A stretch of DNA of 64,000 bases from CAYGYG01 sp964354155 (GCA_964354155.1 CAYGYG010000008.1:48284-112283); one strand, 5' to 3'. Shown: positions 26,547 to 35,139, numbered from the stretch's first letter. Notes: generated by a model not told the origin, from the sequence alone. Made by a program: numbers and translations.

Positions 26547-27140
26547 TCAGAACTTATAGATAATGCCGACTTGGCCCGGGGCGGTTTTCAGTCCGACTTT
26601 CGGACTGCGGGATGTGAAAAAGGCCACGTCAATAATGGAGGCAATCCGGTTGAAGAGGGCGAGACCCACGCAGAATGAGGCGTCACGAACCGCCTCGCGC
26701 GCGGCTTTGCGCTTGTCCCAGAAGAGCAGGAAATCATCCGTGTTGGACCAGGACCAGGAATCTTCGCCGAAGAAGCCGTTCTCCCGGATATAGCTTTGCT
26801 GACGCTCAAGGTCATCCGGATAGTAGGTGCTGGCATCGCGCTCAATGCCCTCATTATGGTCGTCCGAGGTCATGTACTTCTCGACCCCTTTCATGTAGTC
26901 GTCGTCTTTGCGGGCCGGATTAGCGTCGGCCTTCTCGACTGCAAATGAGTGAGCACTGCGGTTCATCCGGCCGCTGTAGTAGTGGAAGCCGCCGTACAGC
27001 AGCCAGAGCCCCCCCTCAATCATAAAAAATGTTTCGGCTTTGGTTCGGCTCTGAAGCGTATGTTCGCCCCAACCCGGCAGAACCGCCGAGCGCAGGATGG
27101 GTTCGTTGAAGATGCTAAGAATGTATAGAGCGAGAATCAT
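26547..27140 (-). CDS. Membrane protein of DUF5683-like type, unknown function
   Basis: 197 residues. The N-terminus carries LRSAVLPGWGEHTLQS followed by a hydrophobic stretch (TFFMIEGGLWLLYGGFHYYS). This RS..LPGWGQ pattern begins DUF5683-type proteins of Bacteroidetes-like groups. A second hydrophobic segment lies near 160-178 (VRDASFCVGLALFNRIASIIDVAFF). The middle is polar with several Tyr/Asp. Probable envelope protein. No SD precedes the ATG, but a promoter -10 lies 6 nt upstream, so the mRNA may be leaderless. Confidence 0.7.
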   Translation of the reverse strand: MILALYILSIFNEPILRSAVLPGWGEHTLQSRTKAETFFMIEGGLWLLYGGFHYYSGRMNRSAHSFAVEKADANPARKDDDYMKGVEKYMTSDDHNEGIERDASTYYPDDLERQQSYIRENGFFGEDSWSWSNTDDFLLFWDKRKAAREAVRDASFCVGLALFNRIASIIDVAFFTSRSPKVGLKTAPGQVGIIYKF

Positions 27141-27146
27141 AGGGAG

Positions 27147-27174
27147 ATTGTATGCTGAAACAAGGCATTGTCAA
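27147..27174 (-). promoter_or_regulatory. Promoter of the DUF5683-like gene, predicting a leaderless mRNA
   Basis: On the minus strand TTGACA (27174-27169), 16 nt, TACAAT (27152-27147). The ATG starts 6 nt after the -10. Confidence 0.6.
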
Positions 27175-27215
27175 GGAGAAGAAACGGGCCGATATTACTG
27201 CGGGCGGCGCGGGGA

Positions 27216-28880
27216 TCAGGGGATCTTCAGTCTTTTCTGTTTTGCGACTCTCAGGGCGTCTTCGTACCCGGCATCAGCGTGGCGGACTACACCGATCCCG
27301 GGATCGTTGGTCAGCACCCGTTCGATCCGCCGCTCCATGTCTTTAGTGCCGGTGCAGACCACGACTTGACCAGCGTGGATCGAGTAGCCGATGCCGACGC
27401 CGCCGCCATGATGGACCGACACCCACGATGCACCCGAAGCGGTATTGAGCAGGGCATTGAGGATGGGCCAGTCCGCGATCGCGTCGGACCCGTCCTTCAT
27501 GCCCTCGGTTTCGCGGAACGGCGAAGCGACCGAACCAGTATCAAGATGGTCACGGCCGATGACAATCGGGGCGTGGAGCTTCTTCTTGGCGACCAGCCGG
27601 TTCATCAACACTCCGAACTTGTCACGTTCTCCATGGCCGAGCCAAAGGATGCGTGCCGGCAATCCCTGGAAAGGTATTTTCTTACGCGCCAGCTCAAGCC
27701 ACCGGCGAATCGAGGGCTGATCGCCGAACAGCTTGAGGGCTTCGGCATCAGTGCGGTAAATATCCTCCTTCCTACCGGACAGGGCCACCCAGCGGAATGG
27801 GCCGCGTCCCTTGCAGAATAGCGGTCGGATATACTCTGGAACAAACCCCGGGATGTTGAAAGCATCATCAACCCCGGCCTTCTGGGCTTGGCCGCGGATG
27901 TTGTTGCCGTAGTCAAAGGCGACTGAGCCTTTCTTTTGCATCGCGAGCATGGCTTCCATCTGCCGGGTCATCGACTCGTAAGAACGTTTCACATATTCCT
28001 TGGGATTGGAGACCCGCAACTTGAACGCATCATCAAGCGACATGCCGCCCGGAACATAACCGTTCAGTTCGTCATGGGCCGAGGTCTGATCGGTGAGTAC
28101 ATCGGGGATGATGCCGCGCCGGACCAATTCGGCGTGCACTTCGGAGGCGTTGCCGACCAGACCGATCGAAAGCGGTTTCCTGTTCTTGACCGCGTCGAAA
28201 ACAAGCTTCAAGGCTTCGTCGAGGCCGGTAACCAGCACATCACAGAAACCGGTGTCAACCCGCCGCTTGATCTTCTGGATATCGACCTCGACATCGAGGA
28301 TAACGCCTTCATTCATCGTCACGGAAAGCGGCTGGGCTCCGCTCATCCCGCCCATACCTCCGGTCAGAACCCATTTGCCCGCCAGGGTGCCGCCGAAATG
28401 GCGGCGGGCGCATTCGGCAAAAGTCTCGTACGTGCCCTGGATGATACCCTGGGTGCCGATGTAGATCCAGGAACCGGCCGTCATCTGGCCGTACATCGTC
28501 AGGCCAAGGGCTTCCAGCCGGCGAAATTCATCCCAGTTAGCCCAGGCTGGAACGATCAGCGAATTGGCAATGAGCACGCGGGGCGCATGAGCAAAGGTCT
28601 TGAAGATGCCGACCGGTTTACCGGACTGAACGAGCAGTGTTTCGTCGTTAGCGAGATTACGGAGCGAGGCGACGATACGCTTGAAGGCGGGCCAATTCCG
28701 CGCCGCCTTGCCGGTGCCGCCGTAGACAATGAGTTTTTCGGGGTTTTCCGCAACCTCGGGGTCAAGGTTGTTGTGGAGCATGCGCAGGGCCGCTTCTTGA
28801 ACCCAGCCTTTGCAGGATAGCTTCGTCCCTCGCGGTGCCTTGACCGGCTTGTACGTAAATTCTCTTGAGTCGTTGGCCAT
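27216..28880 (-). CDS. hutU: Urocanate hydratase
   Basis: Second enzyme of histidine degradation, converting urocanate to imidazolonepropionate with tightly bound NAD+. Family signatures are frequent: LIVYGGTGKAARNW, GSWIYIGTQGIIQGTYETF, LTGGMGGMSGAQPL, DQTSAHD, YVPGGMSLDDA, FDYGNNIRGQA, PFRWVALSGRKEDIYRTDAEALKLF, VSVHHGGGVGIGYS. The usual length is ~555, which fits a start at ATG 28880 (554 residues) and not the 13-residue upstream extension. No other hut gene is here. The ATG lies 7 nt after a -10, so the mRNA is probably leaderless. Confidence 0.96.
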   Translation of the reverse strand: MANDSREFTYKPVKAPRGTKLSCKGWVQEAALRMLHNNLDPEVAENPEKLIVYGGTGKAARNWPAFKRIVASLRNLANDETLLVQSGKPVGIFKTFAHAPRVLIANSLIVPAWANWDEFRRLEALGLTMYGQMTAGSWIYIGTQGIIQGTYETFAECARRHFGGTLAGKWVLTGGMGGMSGAQPLSVTMNEGVILDVEVDIQKIKRRVDTGFCDVLVTGLDEALKLVFDAVKNRKPLSIGLVGNASEVHAELVRRGIIPDVLTDQTSAHDELNGYVPGGMSLDDAFKLRVSNPKEYVKRSYESMTRQMEAMLAMQKKGSVAFDYGNNIRGQAQKAGVDDAFNIPGFVPEYIRPLFCKGRGPFRWVALSGRKEDIYRTDAEALKLFGDQPSIRRWLELARKKIPFQGLPARILWLGHGERDKFGVLMNRLVAKKKLHAPIVIGRDHLDTGSVASPFRETEGMKDGSDAIADWPILNALLNTASGASWVSVHHGGGVGIGYSIHAGQVVVCTGTKDMERRIERVLTNDPGIGVVRHADAGYEDALRVAKQKRLKIP

Positions 28881-28887
28881 CGCGTTC

Positions 28888-28916
28888 AGTATACCTGGGC
28901 GAAATAGAAAAGTCAA
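28888..28916 (-). promoter_or_regulatory. Promoter of hutU, predicting a leaderless mRNA
   Basis: On the minus strand TTGACT (28916-28911), 17 nt, TATACT (28893-28888), and then only 7 nt to the hutU ATG. Confidence 0.65.
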
Positions 28917-29059
28917 CATCGACCACGACCCCGTTGCCGCGGCTTGAAGCCGGGAATCTTTGGCGCGCTCAAGCAGTTATTGAGATAGATTTTAGGATCA
29001 ACCGGAGAATTCAGTAACGTAATAGCTCAATCACCCAATGGCCAATTCGCCCGGGCGAA

Positions 29060-29299
29060 CTATTTCTCCTCTTCAATCCACTTCTTTATTTCATCTTTTG
29101 ACGGGATGCGGCCGGAACACTTCACCTTGCCGTTGATGACCAAGCCCGGTGTCGCGAAGACTTTGTATTCGGCGATCTTGGTCAGATCGGTAACTTTCCT
29201 GACATCGGCCGGATAATTCATTTCCGCCAGGACGTTGATCGTTCTTTTTTCAACTTCACCACAGCGCGGGCATCCGGGGCCTAAGATTCTGATTTCCAT
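29060..29299 (-). CDS. Small thioredoxin-like protein (MTH895 type)
   Basis: 79 residues from ATG 29299 (SD GGAGG), about two-thirds of a normal thioredoxin. It has the active-site pair GPGCPRC near residue 9, then the cis-Pro loop ATPGLVINGKV. This matches the small redox-active disulfide proteins of archaea and anaerobes. It ends the arsenic operon and is likely to work with the CcdA-type membrane protein or the permease. A third cysteine (KCSG) near residue 60 might bind metal. Confidence 0.88.
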   Translation of the reverse strand: MEIRILGPGCPRCGEVEKRTINVLAEMNYPADVRKVTDLTKIAEYKVFATPGLVINGKVKCSGRIPSKDEIKKWIEEEK

Positions 29300-29452
29300 A
29301 AAACCTCCGAGGTCAAACACCTAAAAGTCCAAAATGCCTAAATCGGAAGGCGAAGAGAAGGGACAGGGCAAGAGGACAATCGTCAACAGTCCCACAACAG
29401 CTTCCCGATTCTCTCTCTACTCGCTACTTGAAGGACATCTGTCTGAATCGCC

Positions 29453-30502
29453 TCATTTCGTCACCAGGCCATAGATCAATCCGGCCGCGGTACAGCAGAG
29501 GGTGATTATGAGAATGTACCAGACCAATCTTCTGGTTCCGATCATCTGGCGGACAACAAGAATGCTAGGTAGGGAGATGACCGGATCGGCCAAAAGATAC
29601 GCCAGAAGCGGCCCTCGGCCCACGCCGATGTCGAGGAACATGCGGGCCATTGGCACCTCAACGAGCGTCGGAAAATAGGCGAACACCCCAAAGAGGACGG
29701 CCGCGAGCGTTGCCCCGACGGTCGTGCCGCCAAAATACTGCTTCACGAAACTGGCCGGTATTACCACCCGGAGCATGCCGGCGACAAAAACGCCAACCAG
29801 CAGGAGGGGCACAATGATGCGCGCGAAGAACCAGGTCTCAAGCAGCCAGCTCTGCACCGCTTGTCTGGTCAGCGCCCGACGGGCCACGGCAAAAAACAGA
29901 ACCAGCAGTATGGCTAAGCCGATCAGTTTGATCTTCAATACCTTGATGGCCGGTGACGCACCCCACATCAAGATCGCCAGATGGACGACGAAGAAAACCC
30001 AAAGCCAGCCCGGAGTCCGGGCGCTTTTACCCGAAACCAATCCCTGGTTTGACAGATCGCCCGGTTTTTTATCCGGGAAGAGCGCGGCCATTGAAAGACC
30101 GATGATGATGGCAAAGCCGACCGACAGTATGATCCGAGCAATGGCGACGTCGGCCCCGATCAGGCTTGAAGTATAGATGATGGCCAGGATGTTGGTCGCC
30201 GGTGCGGTATAGAGGAAGACCATGGCCGGGCCCAGGCCGGCACCGCTCTTGCGGATTCCGGCAAACAGCGGCAAGACGGTGCATGAGCAGACGGCGAGAC
30301 ATAGACCCGCCGCAACCGACATCGGGTAGGCGACGAACTTGGATGAATCGGGCCCGAGGTAGCGCAGGATCTTGTCCTTGGGAAAGAGGGCATAGAGCGC
30401 GCCGGCCAGAAAGAAAGCCGGAATGACGAAAGGTAGGTGGGCCAGAAGATAATCTTCTAAAGTAGCGACCCCGCCCTTAAGAAGGGCAATTATTAGGGAC
30501 AT
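29453..30502 (-). CDS. Permease of the ArsP/UPF0718 family
   Basis: 349 residues with eight or more membrane helices. Two halves each bear a Cys/Ser or Thr-Pro signature, most clearly AVCSCTVLPLFAGIRKSGAGLGPAMVFLYTAPATNI near residue 75. PF03773 members include ArsP, which expels trivalent organoarsenicals, and the paired Cys residues in CSC fit thiol-metal handling. In an operon with arsR and acr3 an arsenic or related substrate is the natural inference. SD GAGGAG lies ~9 nt upstream. Confidence 0.85.
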   Translation of the reverse strand: MSLIIALLKGGVATLEDYLLAHLPFVIPAFFLAGALYALFPKDKILRYLGPDSSKFVAYPMSVAAGLCLAVCSCTVLPLFAGIRKSGAGLGPAMVFLYTAPATNILAIIYTSSLIGADVAIARIILSVGFAIIIGLSMAALFPDKKPGDLSNQGLVSGKSARTPGWLWVFFVVHLAILMWGASPAIKVLKIKLIGLAILLVLFFAVARRALTRQAVQSWLLETWFFARIIVPLLLVGVFVAGMLRVVIPASFVKQYFGGTTVGATLAAVLFGVFAYFPTLVEVPMARMFLDIGVGRGPLLAYLLADPVISLPSILVVRQMIGTRRLVWYILIITLCCTAAGLIYGLVTK

Positions 30503-30592
30503 ATTCTTGTGCTCCTCATACGTTTGAAGTATTGGGGTTTGAAATTTAGAAATTGCTTAGTATTTAGGATTTCGAGCTTAGAATTCGACACA

Positions 30593-31285
30593 CTATTTTC
30601 CTATCAAAAAATAGACCCCGACCAGAATAATGAGCACCGCCGCGATCTTCTTTAGCCAGAAATTAGCCCGCTGAAGCTTTTTGGACTCGAGCAGGCTCTT
30701 GGCCGCGCCCATTGATGTGCCTGCGACCAGAATCAGCGTGCAGTGGCCGAGTGCGTATGAGAAGAGCAATCCAAAACCGTAGATAATGTTTCCTTTGGAG
30801 GCGATCAGCACCAGAATCACGGCCAGGATTGGAACCGCACACGGCGTTGAGACGATACCGAAGAGGATCCCCATCAAGAAGGCGCCGACCAGCCCGCGCA
30901 GCTTGGGATTGCCGACGCTGACCTGGGGCAAGGGGATCTTGAATATCTCAAGAAGATAAACCCCCATGACTAGACAAACCGCAACCACGATGTAACGCCA
31001 GAAAGCGCCGACGTCACCGAGTAGTCGTCCGGTCACGCCGGCAAGGACGCCGAGGACACTGAAAGCGAGCGAAAGGCCCAGAACGAAAAACAGCGAGAAG
31101 AACAGCGCCCTCCTGAACCCGGTGATCTCTTTGGTGCCGCCGACAAAGCCGATCATCAAAGGAATCATCGCCAGGACACAAGGGTTAGAGGCGGTCAACA
31201 ACCCGCCGACGAAGACAACGGCAAACCCGAGCCAGGGATTGGTATTGATGATTTTCTCGGCGTTCTGGAGAAACGACTCAACCAT
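30593..31285 (-). CDS. CcdA/DsbD-type transmembrane thiol reductase
   Basis: 230 residues, about six membrane helices. Two conserved cysteines lie in helices 1 and 4 (ASNPCVLAMIPLM and VSTPCAVPILAVI), the pair by which CcdA/DsbD carries reducing power across the membrane. The ATG follows the acr3 stop codon directly. In ars operons such a gene probably feeds electrons to the extracytoplasmic thioredoxin encoded upstream (32394-32762) or to the small thioredoxin downstream. Confidence 0.9.
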   Translation of the reverse strand: MVESFLQNAEKIINTNPWLGFAVVFVGGLLTASNPCVLAMIPLMIGFVGGTKEITGFRRALFFSLFFVLGLSLAFSVLGVLAGVTGRLLGDVGAFWRYIVVAVCLVMGVYLLEIFKIPLPQVSVGNPKLRGLVGAFLMGILFGIVSTPCAVPILAVILVLIASKGNIIYGFGLLFSYALGHCTLILVAGTSMGAAKSLLESKKLQRANFWLKKIAAVLIILVGVYFLIGK

Positions 31286-32344
31286 CTAAGTTACCCCTTG
31301 TGCTTTAGGCTGGGAAAGCCTCGGTTTGAGAGAGAGTGCTACCCTCACCAGACTGATGAGGATTGGAACTTCAACGAGAGGTCCGATGACCGCGGCAAAG
31401 GCTTCGCCGGAATTGATGCCGAACACGGCTACCGCAACGGCGATTGCCAGTTCGAAGTTGTTGGACGCAGCGGTGAAGGCCAGGGTCGTGGTCTTCTGGT
31501 AATTGACGCCGGACTTATAGGATATGTAGAAACTGACGAAGAACATCAGGAGAAAGTAGATGACGAGGGGAATGGCAATGCGCACGACGTCTAAAGGCAG
31601 ACGGACAATGTAGTTGCCTTTGAGCGAGAACATCACGACAATGGTGAAGAGAAGCGCAATGAACGTCACCGGGCTGATCGCGGGAATGAATTTCGTTTCA
31701 TACCATTGCCGGTCCTTGACTTTGATCAGGGCAAAGCGGGTGATAATGCCGCCGATGAATGGGATGCCGAGATAGATTAACACACTCTTGGCGATTTCAC
31801 CCATCGTGATGTTGACAACGACGCCTTTCGCGATTCCCAGCAAGGGAGGCAGGACGGTAATAAACACGTAGGCGAAGAGGGAATAGAAGAAAACCTGGAA
31901 TAGGGAATTGAGCCCAACCAGGGCCGCGCAGTATTCGGTATCGCCCTGGGCCAGGTCATTCCAGACGATGACCATGGCAATGCACCGAGCCAGGCCGATC
32001 ATGATGACCCCGAACATGAAATGCGGGTATTTGTTGAGAAAGAGGATCGCCAGCGCGAACATTAGAACCGGTCCGATGAGCCAGTTCTGAATCAAGGAAA
32101 GGGCAAGAACTTTGACATCTTTGAATACGCGGCCGATCTCTTCATATCTCACCTTGGCCAGAGGCGGATACATCATTAAGATCAGCCCGATGGCAATGGG
32201 TATCGATGTCGTGCCGACCGAGAGACGGCTGACAAGTTTAGTTGCCCCCGGCGAGAAGTAGCCTAGCGCGACCCCGCATCCCATGCCGAGAAATATCCAG
32301 AGGGTGAGCCATTGGTCAAGAAGAGATAGCTTGCGCTCGGTCAT
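31286..32344 (-). CDS. acr3: Arsenite efflux transporter Acr3
   Basis: Ten-helix BASS-fold carrier that exports As(III) with proton exchange. The N-terminus SLLDQWLTLWIFLGMGCGVALGYF and the conserved essential cysteine in IGLARCIAMVIVWNDLAQGD (helix 4) are family hallmarks, and the C-terminal GPLVEVPILISLV also matches. Three in-frame starts exist (GTG 32365, ATG 32356, ATG 32344). I take the last because family members begin there, though no SD decides it. Follows the thioredoxin lipoprotein gene. Confidence 0.92.
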   Translation of the reverse strand: MTERKLSLLDQWLTLWIFLGMGCGVALGYFSPGATKLVSRLSVGTTSIPIAIGLILMMYPPLAKVRYEEIGRVFKDVKVLALSLIQNWLIGPVLMFALAILFLNKYPHFMFGVIMIGLARCIAMVIVWNDLAQGDTEYCAALVGLNSLFQVFFYSLFAYVFITVLPPLLGIAKGVVVNITMGEIAKSVLIYLGIPFIGGIITRFALIKVKDRQWYETKFIPAISPVTFIALLFTIVVMFSLKGNYIVRLPLDVVRIAIPLVIYFLLMFFVSFYISYKSGVNYQKTTTLAFTAASNNFELAIAVAVAVFGINSGEAFAAVIGPLVEVPILISLVRVALSLKPRLSQPKAQGVT

Positions 32345-32393
32345 TAAGGTTGGCATCTCAAGCACCGATTGTTTCTTGCTGCTCCCGGCATTG

Positions 32394-32762
32394 CTACTGC
32401 AGGCCGGCTTGATTTAGAAAGATCATAACACTGTCTTTCGGGAAGAAACCCACGTGGCGGTAGATCTCGGTGCCCTTGGTATCGAAAAAAACTTGTGTCG
32501 GTATGAGCATTATGCGATACTTAGGTGTGAGATGGCGCAGTTCGTTCACGTCGATAAGCAGGACGTTGGCTTTTCCCCGCAATCCAGTCTGCAATTCGCT
32601 AATAATAGGTTTCATCTTGACGCAGGCGACACAATTGCCGGCACCGAACTCAACCAGGGTCGGCAGTCCGTTGGCCAGGGCCGTCTTGACCGGATCCGGA
32701 CCAGCCTTCCTGGGGCAGGAGATGAAAATCAAGGACAGGATAATGGGGACAATCCTCTTCAT
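32394..32762 (-). CDS. Thioredoxin-fold lipoprotein
   Basis: 122 residues with a lipoprotein signal (MKRIVPIILSLIFISC, lipid on Cys16), then a thioredoxin domain with active site GNCVACVKMKP and cis-Pro loop MLIPTQVFFD. The mature protein sits on the outer face of the membrane, where it could take electrons from the CcdA-type protein two genes downstream. It begins 1 nt after the arsR stop, so both are in one transcript. The substrate is unknown; by context it may reduce arsenic species or cofactors. Confidence 0.9.
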   Translation of the reverse strand: MKRIVPIILSLIFISCPRKAGPDPVKTALANGLPTLVEFGAGNCVACVKMKPIISELQTGLRGKANVLLIDVNELRHLTPKYRIMLIPTQVFFDTKGTEIYRHVGFFPKDSVMIFLNQAGLQ

Positions 32763-32763
32763 C

Positions 32764-33093
32764 TTACTTTCTTGCTTTGGTGATCGTTCTTAATAGGTGA
32801 TGGTTCTGTTCCAGCGTACCCGCGATACAGGCGACCGCGTCGTCGATGATGGTGAAGACCCGCGGGTCGAATACCTCGTACCAGACCTCCAGTCCCCGTT
32901 TCTCGCATCGAACCAGGCCGGCGTTCTTGAGAACCGCCAAGTGGTGGGAGACATTCGACTGCTCGGCGCCGACATAGGGCATGATCTTGCAGACACAGCA
33001 TGGACCGGCGCGGAGTTTCTCTAGAATTTTGAGCCGCAACGGGTGGGCCAGGGCGTCGAAGATCTCGGCCTGCAGTTGAGACAGTGTCGTCAT
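32764..33093 (-). CDS. arsR: ArsR-family arsenite-responsive repressor
   Basis: Winged-helix repressor of ~110 residues: FDALAHPLRLKILEKLRAGPCCVCKIMPYVGAEQSNVSHHLAVLKNAGLVRCEKRG. The CCVC group in helix 3 matches the As(III)-binding CVC site of E. coli-type ArsR, and SNVSHHLAVL is the recognition helix. I start it at ATG 33093. An upstream in-frame ATG at 33126 falls inside the operator and promoter, so the shorter form is more likely. It presumably represses its own operon (arsR-trx-acr3-ccdA-permease-trx). Confidence 0.92.
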   Translation of the reverse strand: MTTLSQLQAEIFDALAHPLRLKILEKLRAGPCCVCKIMPYVGAEQSNVSHHLAVLKNAGLVRCEKRGLEVWYEVFDPRVFTIIDDAVACIAGTLEQNHHLLRTITKARK

Positions 33094-33100
33094 GGCAACA

Positions 33101-33133
33101 ATATGATGATATCTAAATATAGTCATATGTCAA
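33101..33133 (-). promoter_or_regulatory. ars operon promoter embedded in a dyad operator
   Basis: A near-perfect inverted repeat spans 33101-33128: arm ATATGATGATAT, 4-nt spacer, arm ATATAGTCATAT (10 of 12 pairs). On the minus strand TTGACA (33133-33128) and TATCAT (33111-33106) are 16 nt apart, so the dyad covers the -10 and spacer. Bound ArsR would block polymerase. The ATG is 12 nt past the -10, giving a leader of a few nt at most. Confidence 0.75.
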
Positions 33134-33291
33134 CATCGATTTGGTTGAATCGATGTTACGGTTTAGCCATTCAGGTGTTTTTCTGATCGTCCTTCGTCCG
33201 AGTGACTGTTGGTCACGGTCGTCCTTCATTCTTTTGTCTCTATTCCATCACTCCATTATTCCAATAGCTCATTACTCCACTTCTTTTGCTC

Positions 33292-33483
33292 GCTAGTGTG
33301 CTGTCCCATAAATGACTTGCATGTAAGAAGCTCATTTTATAGCACACTGAAGGGGTGTAGGGAAGAGCCGTCCCCACACTTTTGCTCCGTGAAGGGGCAC
33401 GCCATAGGGGCGGAGCCCCTTTGGAAGTGTCGTGTCTTGTGAACAAGACTAATGTAAATGAATTTGCGGGACACGACACTAGC
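33292..33483. repeat. Fold-back (MITE-like) element with ~60-bp inverted ends
   Basis: The ends read GCTAGTGT and ACACTAGC. The first ~60 nt and the reverse complement of the last ~60 nt align along their length (GCTAGTGT..TGTCCC..AAAT.). Each end is itself a hairpin: right end AGTGTCGTGTC at 33426 pairs perfectly with GACACGACACT at 33470-33480. The centre holds G/C-rich short palindromes and no ORF. 192 nt in all, just upstream of mntP. Confidence 0.65.
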
Positions 33484-33514
33484 TGGGTCGCTTCATAGCT
33501 ATCCCACAACTCTC

Positions 33515-33542
33515 TTGTCTTTTCTTCAAATTCGACTATATT
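33515..33542 (+). promoter_or_regulatory. Probable mntP promoter
   Basis: TTGTCT (33515-33520), 16 nt, TATATT (33537-33542). The GTG at 33548 lies 5 nt downstream, in keeping with the leaderless pattern seen at ligA and hutU. Confidence 0.5.
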
Positions 33543-33547
33543 TCGTC

Positions 33548-34105
33548 GTGGATGTCGTGACTGTTTTCCTGATTGCCCTCGGTCTGTCGATGGACGCCTT
33601 TGCCGTTGCGGTTTCGAGCGGTATCGCTGCCCGACAGGTAAAGGTGATAGACGCTCTAAAGATTGCTCTGTTCTTCGGTGGGTTTCAGGCGATCATGCCG
33701 ACGATCGGATGGGTTGCGGGCATCGGGCTGCGCGGCTTGATTTCGGGATTTGACCACTGGTTTGCATTCGGATTACTGACCATCATCGGTCTGCGCATGA
33801 TCTATGAGGCGATCAGAAGGAAGCCGCCGGAGGAAAGAATCGACCCGACGAAGTTCTTCGTGCTCCTGGTGCTGGCAATTGCAACCAGCATTGATGCGCT
33901 GGCCGTGGGTTTGAGTCTTTCCTTCCTCAAGGTTTCGATTGTTATGCCGGTAGTGATCATCGGGTGGGTTACCTTTGTGTTGTCATTTGCCGGGGTATTC
34001 ATCGGTAAGTTCGCGGGCCACGTTTTCGAGAGGAAGATCGAGGTTCTCGGCGGACTGATTCTGCTCGCGATTGGAGTCAGAATCCTGGCCGAACACTTGA
34101 AGTGA
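33548..34105 (+). CDS. mntP: Manganese efflux pump MntP
   Basis: Six-helix exporter of about 185 residues, with the two related halves marked by conserved acidic motifs: LGLSMDAFAVAVSSGI at the start and ATSIDALAVGLSLSF in the second half. These Asp residues are needed for Mn2+ transport in the family. The frame is open back to 33458, but the family starts ~8 residues before SMDAF, which matches the GTG at 33548 placed right after the promoter. Expected to protect against manganese excess. Confidence 0.9.
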   Translation: MDVVTVFLIALGLSMDAFAVAVSSGIAARQVKVIDALKIALFFGGFQAIMPTIGWVAGIGLRGLISGFDHWFAFGLLTIIGLRMIYEAIRRKPPEERIDPTKFFVLLVLAIATSIDALAVGLSLSFLKVSIVMPVVIIGWVTFVLSFAGVFIGKFAGHVFERKIEVLGGLILLAIGVRILAEHLK

Positions 34106-34136
34106 AATCGAATCACACTAACCAAGGAGGTTGATC

Positions 34137-35024
34137 ATGTTGTTCATCTTTGCGCTGATTGTCGCCGTCATCGCGTTCTTTGTCTGGCGCGGGACCAAGG
34201 AGCGGGCAAAGGCGATGCCCGCTGGTTTCGGATCGGTACGTCTGGTCGCGGCCGTGGCCGGCATCTTCTTCCTGTTCATCGCCTTCCTGCAAGTTCTCGT
34301 CGTGATCCCGGCCGGTCACGTCGGGGTCATCGACTTCTTTGGCCGGGTGGGCAAGTATCCACTCTACGCGGGCATCAACTTCCGCAATCCGTTTGCCCGA
34401 ATCATCACCTTCTCGATTCAGACCCAAGAAACGATGGAGGTGATGGAGGTCCCGTCGAAGGAAGGTCTTACCGTAATCCTGGATGCCAGCATCCTTTTCC
34501 ACCTTGAGGCGGAAAAGGTTCCCGAGATCTATCGTACGGTCGGGGCGAACTATGTGAACATCATTCTTGAACCGCAATTCCGGTCGGTGTGCCGGGGGGT
34601 GACGGCGATTTACGAAGCCAAGGCGCTCTACACCTCACAACGTGAAACCCTGACCAGGGAAATCCAGAGCGAACTTGTGAAGCTCGTCGGCCCGCGCGGG
34701 ATCATCATAGAAGCGGCGCCCCTGCGCAAGGTGGGATTGCCGGCCAAGCTTTCGGACGCAATTGAAGAGAAACTTCGGGCGGAACAGGAATCGCAGCGCA
34801 TGGAATTCATTCTGACCAAGGAGAAGCAGGAAGCGGAACGCAAGCGGATCGAAGCCCGGGGCATCGCCGACTTCCAGAACATCGTGGCGCAGGGCATCAG
34901 CGAACCCCTGCTACGCTGGAAGGGGATCGAAGCGACCGAGAAACTGGCGAGCTCGCCAAACGCGAAGATCGTCATCGTCGGTGCCGGCAAGGACGGTCTG
35001 CCGGTCATCCTGGACACAAAATAG
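34137..35024 (+). CDS. SPFH/band 7 (prohibitin-like) membrane protein
   Basis: Two N-terminal hydrophobic helices (residues 1-16, and about 32-58) anchor an SPFH domain (IPAGHVGVIDFFGRVGKYPLYAGINF... DASILFHLEAEKVPEIYRTVG), followed by a charged coiled coil (about 205-250, AEQESQRMEFILTKEKQEAERKRIEARG). Prohibitin/stomatin relatives form ring-shaped membrane scaffolds that often bind proteases. AAGGAGG sits 6 nt before ATG 34137, so an upstream TTG is not used. It starts ~30 nt after mntP and may be co-transcribed. Confidence 0.9.
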   Translation: MLFIFALIVAVIAFFVWRGTKERAKAMPAGFGSVRLVAAVAGIFFLFIAFLQVLVVIPAGHVGVIDFFGRVGKYPLYAGINFRNPFARIITFSIQTQETMEVMEVPSKEGLTVILDASILFHLEAEKVPEIYRTVGANYVNIILEPQFRSVCRGVTAIYEAKALYTSQRETLTREIQSELVKLVGPRGIIIEAAPLRKVGLPAKLSDAIEEKLRAEQESQRMEFILTKEKQEAERKRIEARGIADFQNIVAQGISEPLLRWKGIEATEKLASSPNAKIVIVGAGKDGLPVILDTK

Positions 35025-35101
35025 CGCCCACCGGCGATTCGGTTGATTTTGTGCTGTATCACCCACCCAGTTGGCAGGTAATAACTTTTGACAACTTTCT
35101 G

Positions 35102-35130
35102 TTGACGAACTGTGTTTTCCTGGATAATGT
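35102..35130 (+). promoter_or_regulatory. Promoter of the transposase gene
   Basis: TTGACG (35102-35107), 17 nt, TAATGT (35125-35130). The ATG at 35140 is 9 nt downstream, with no SD site. Confidence 0.5.
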
Positions 35131-35139
35131 TCAGTTGCT

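Noticed and set aside
33292..33483. Manganese (yybP-ykoY) riboswitch before mntP
   Set aside because: Expected by gene context, but I could not match its conserved core. The inverted ends fit an inserted element better. A covariance-model search would settle it.
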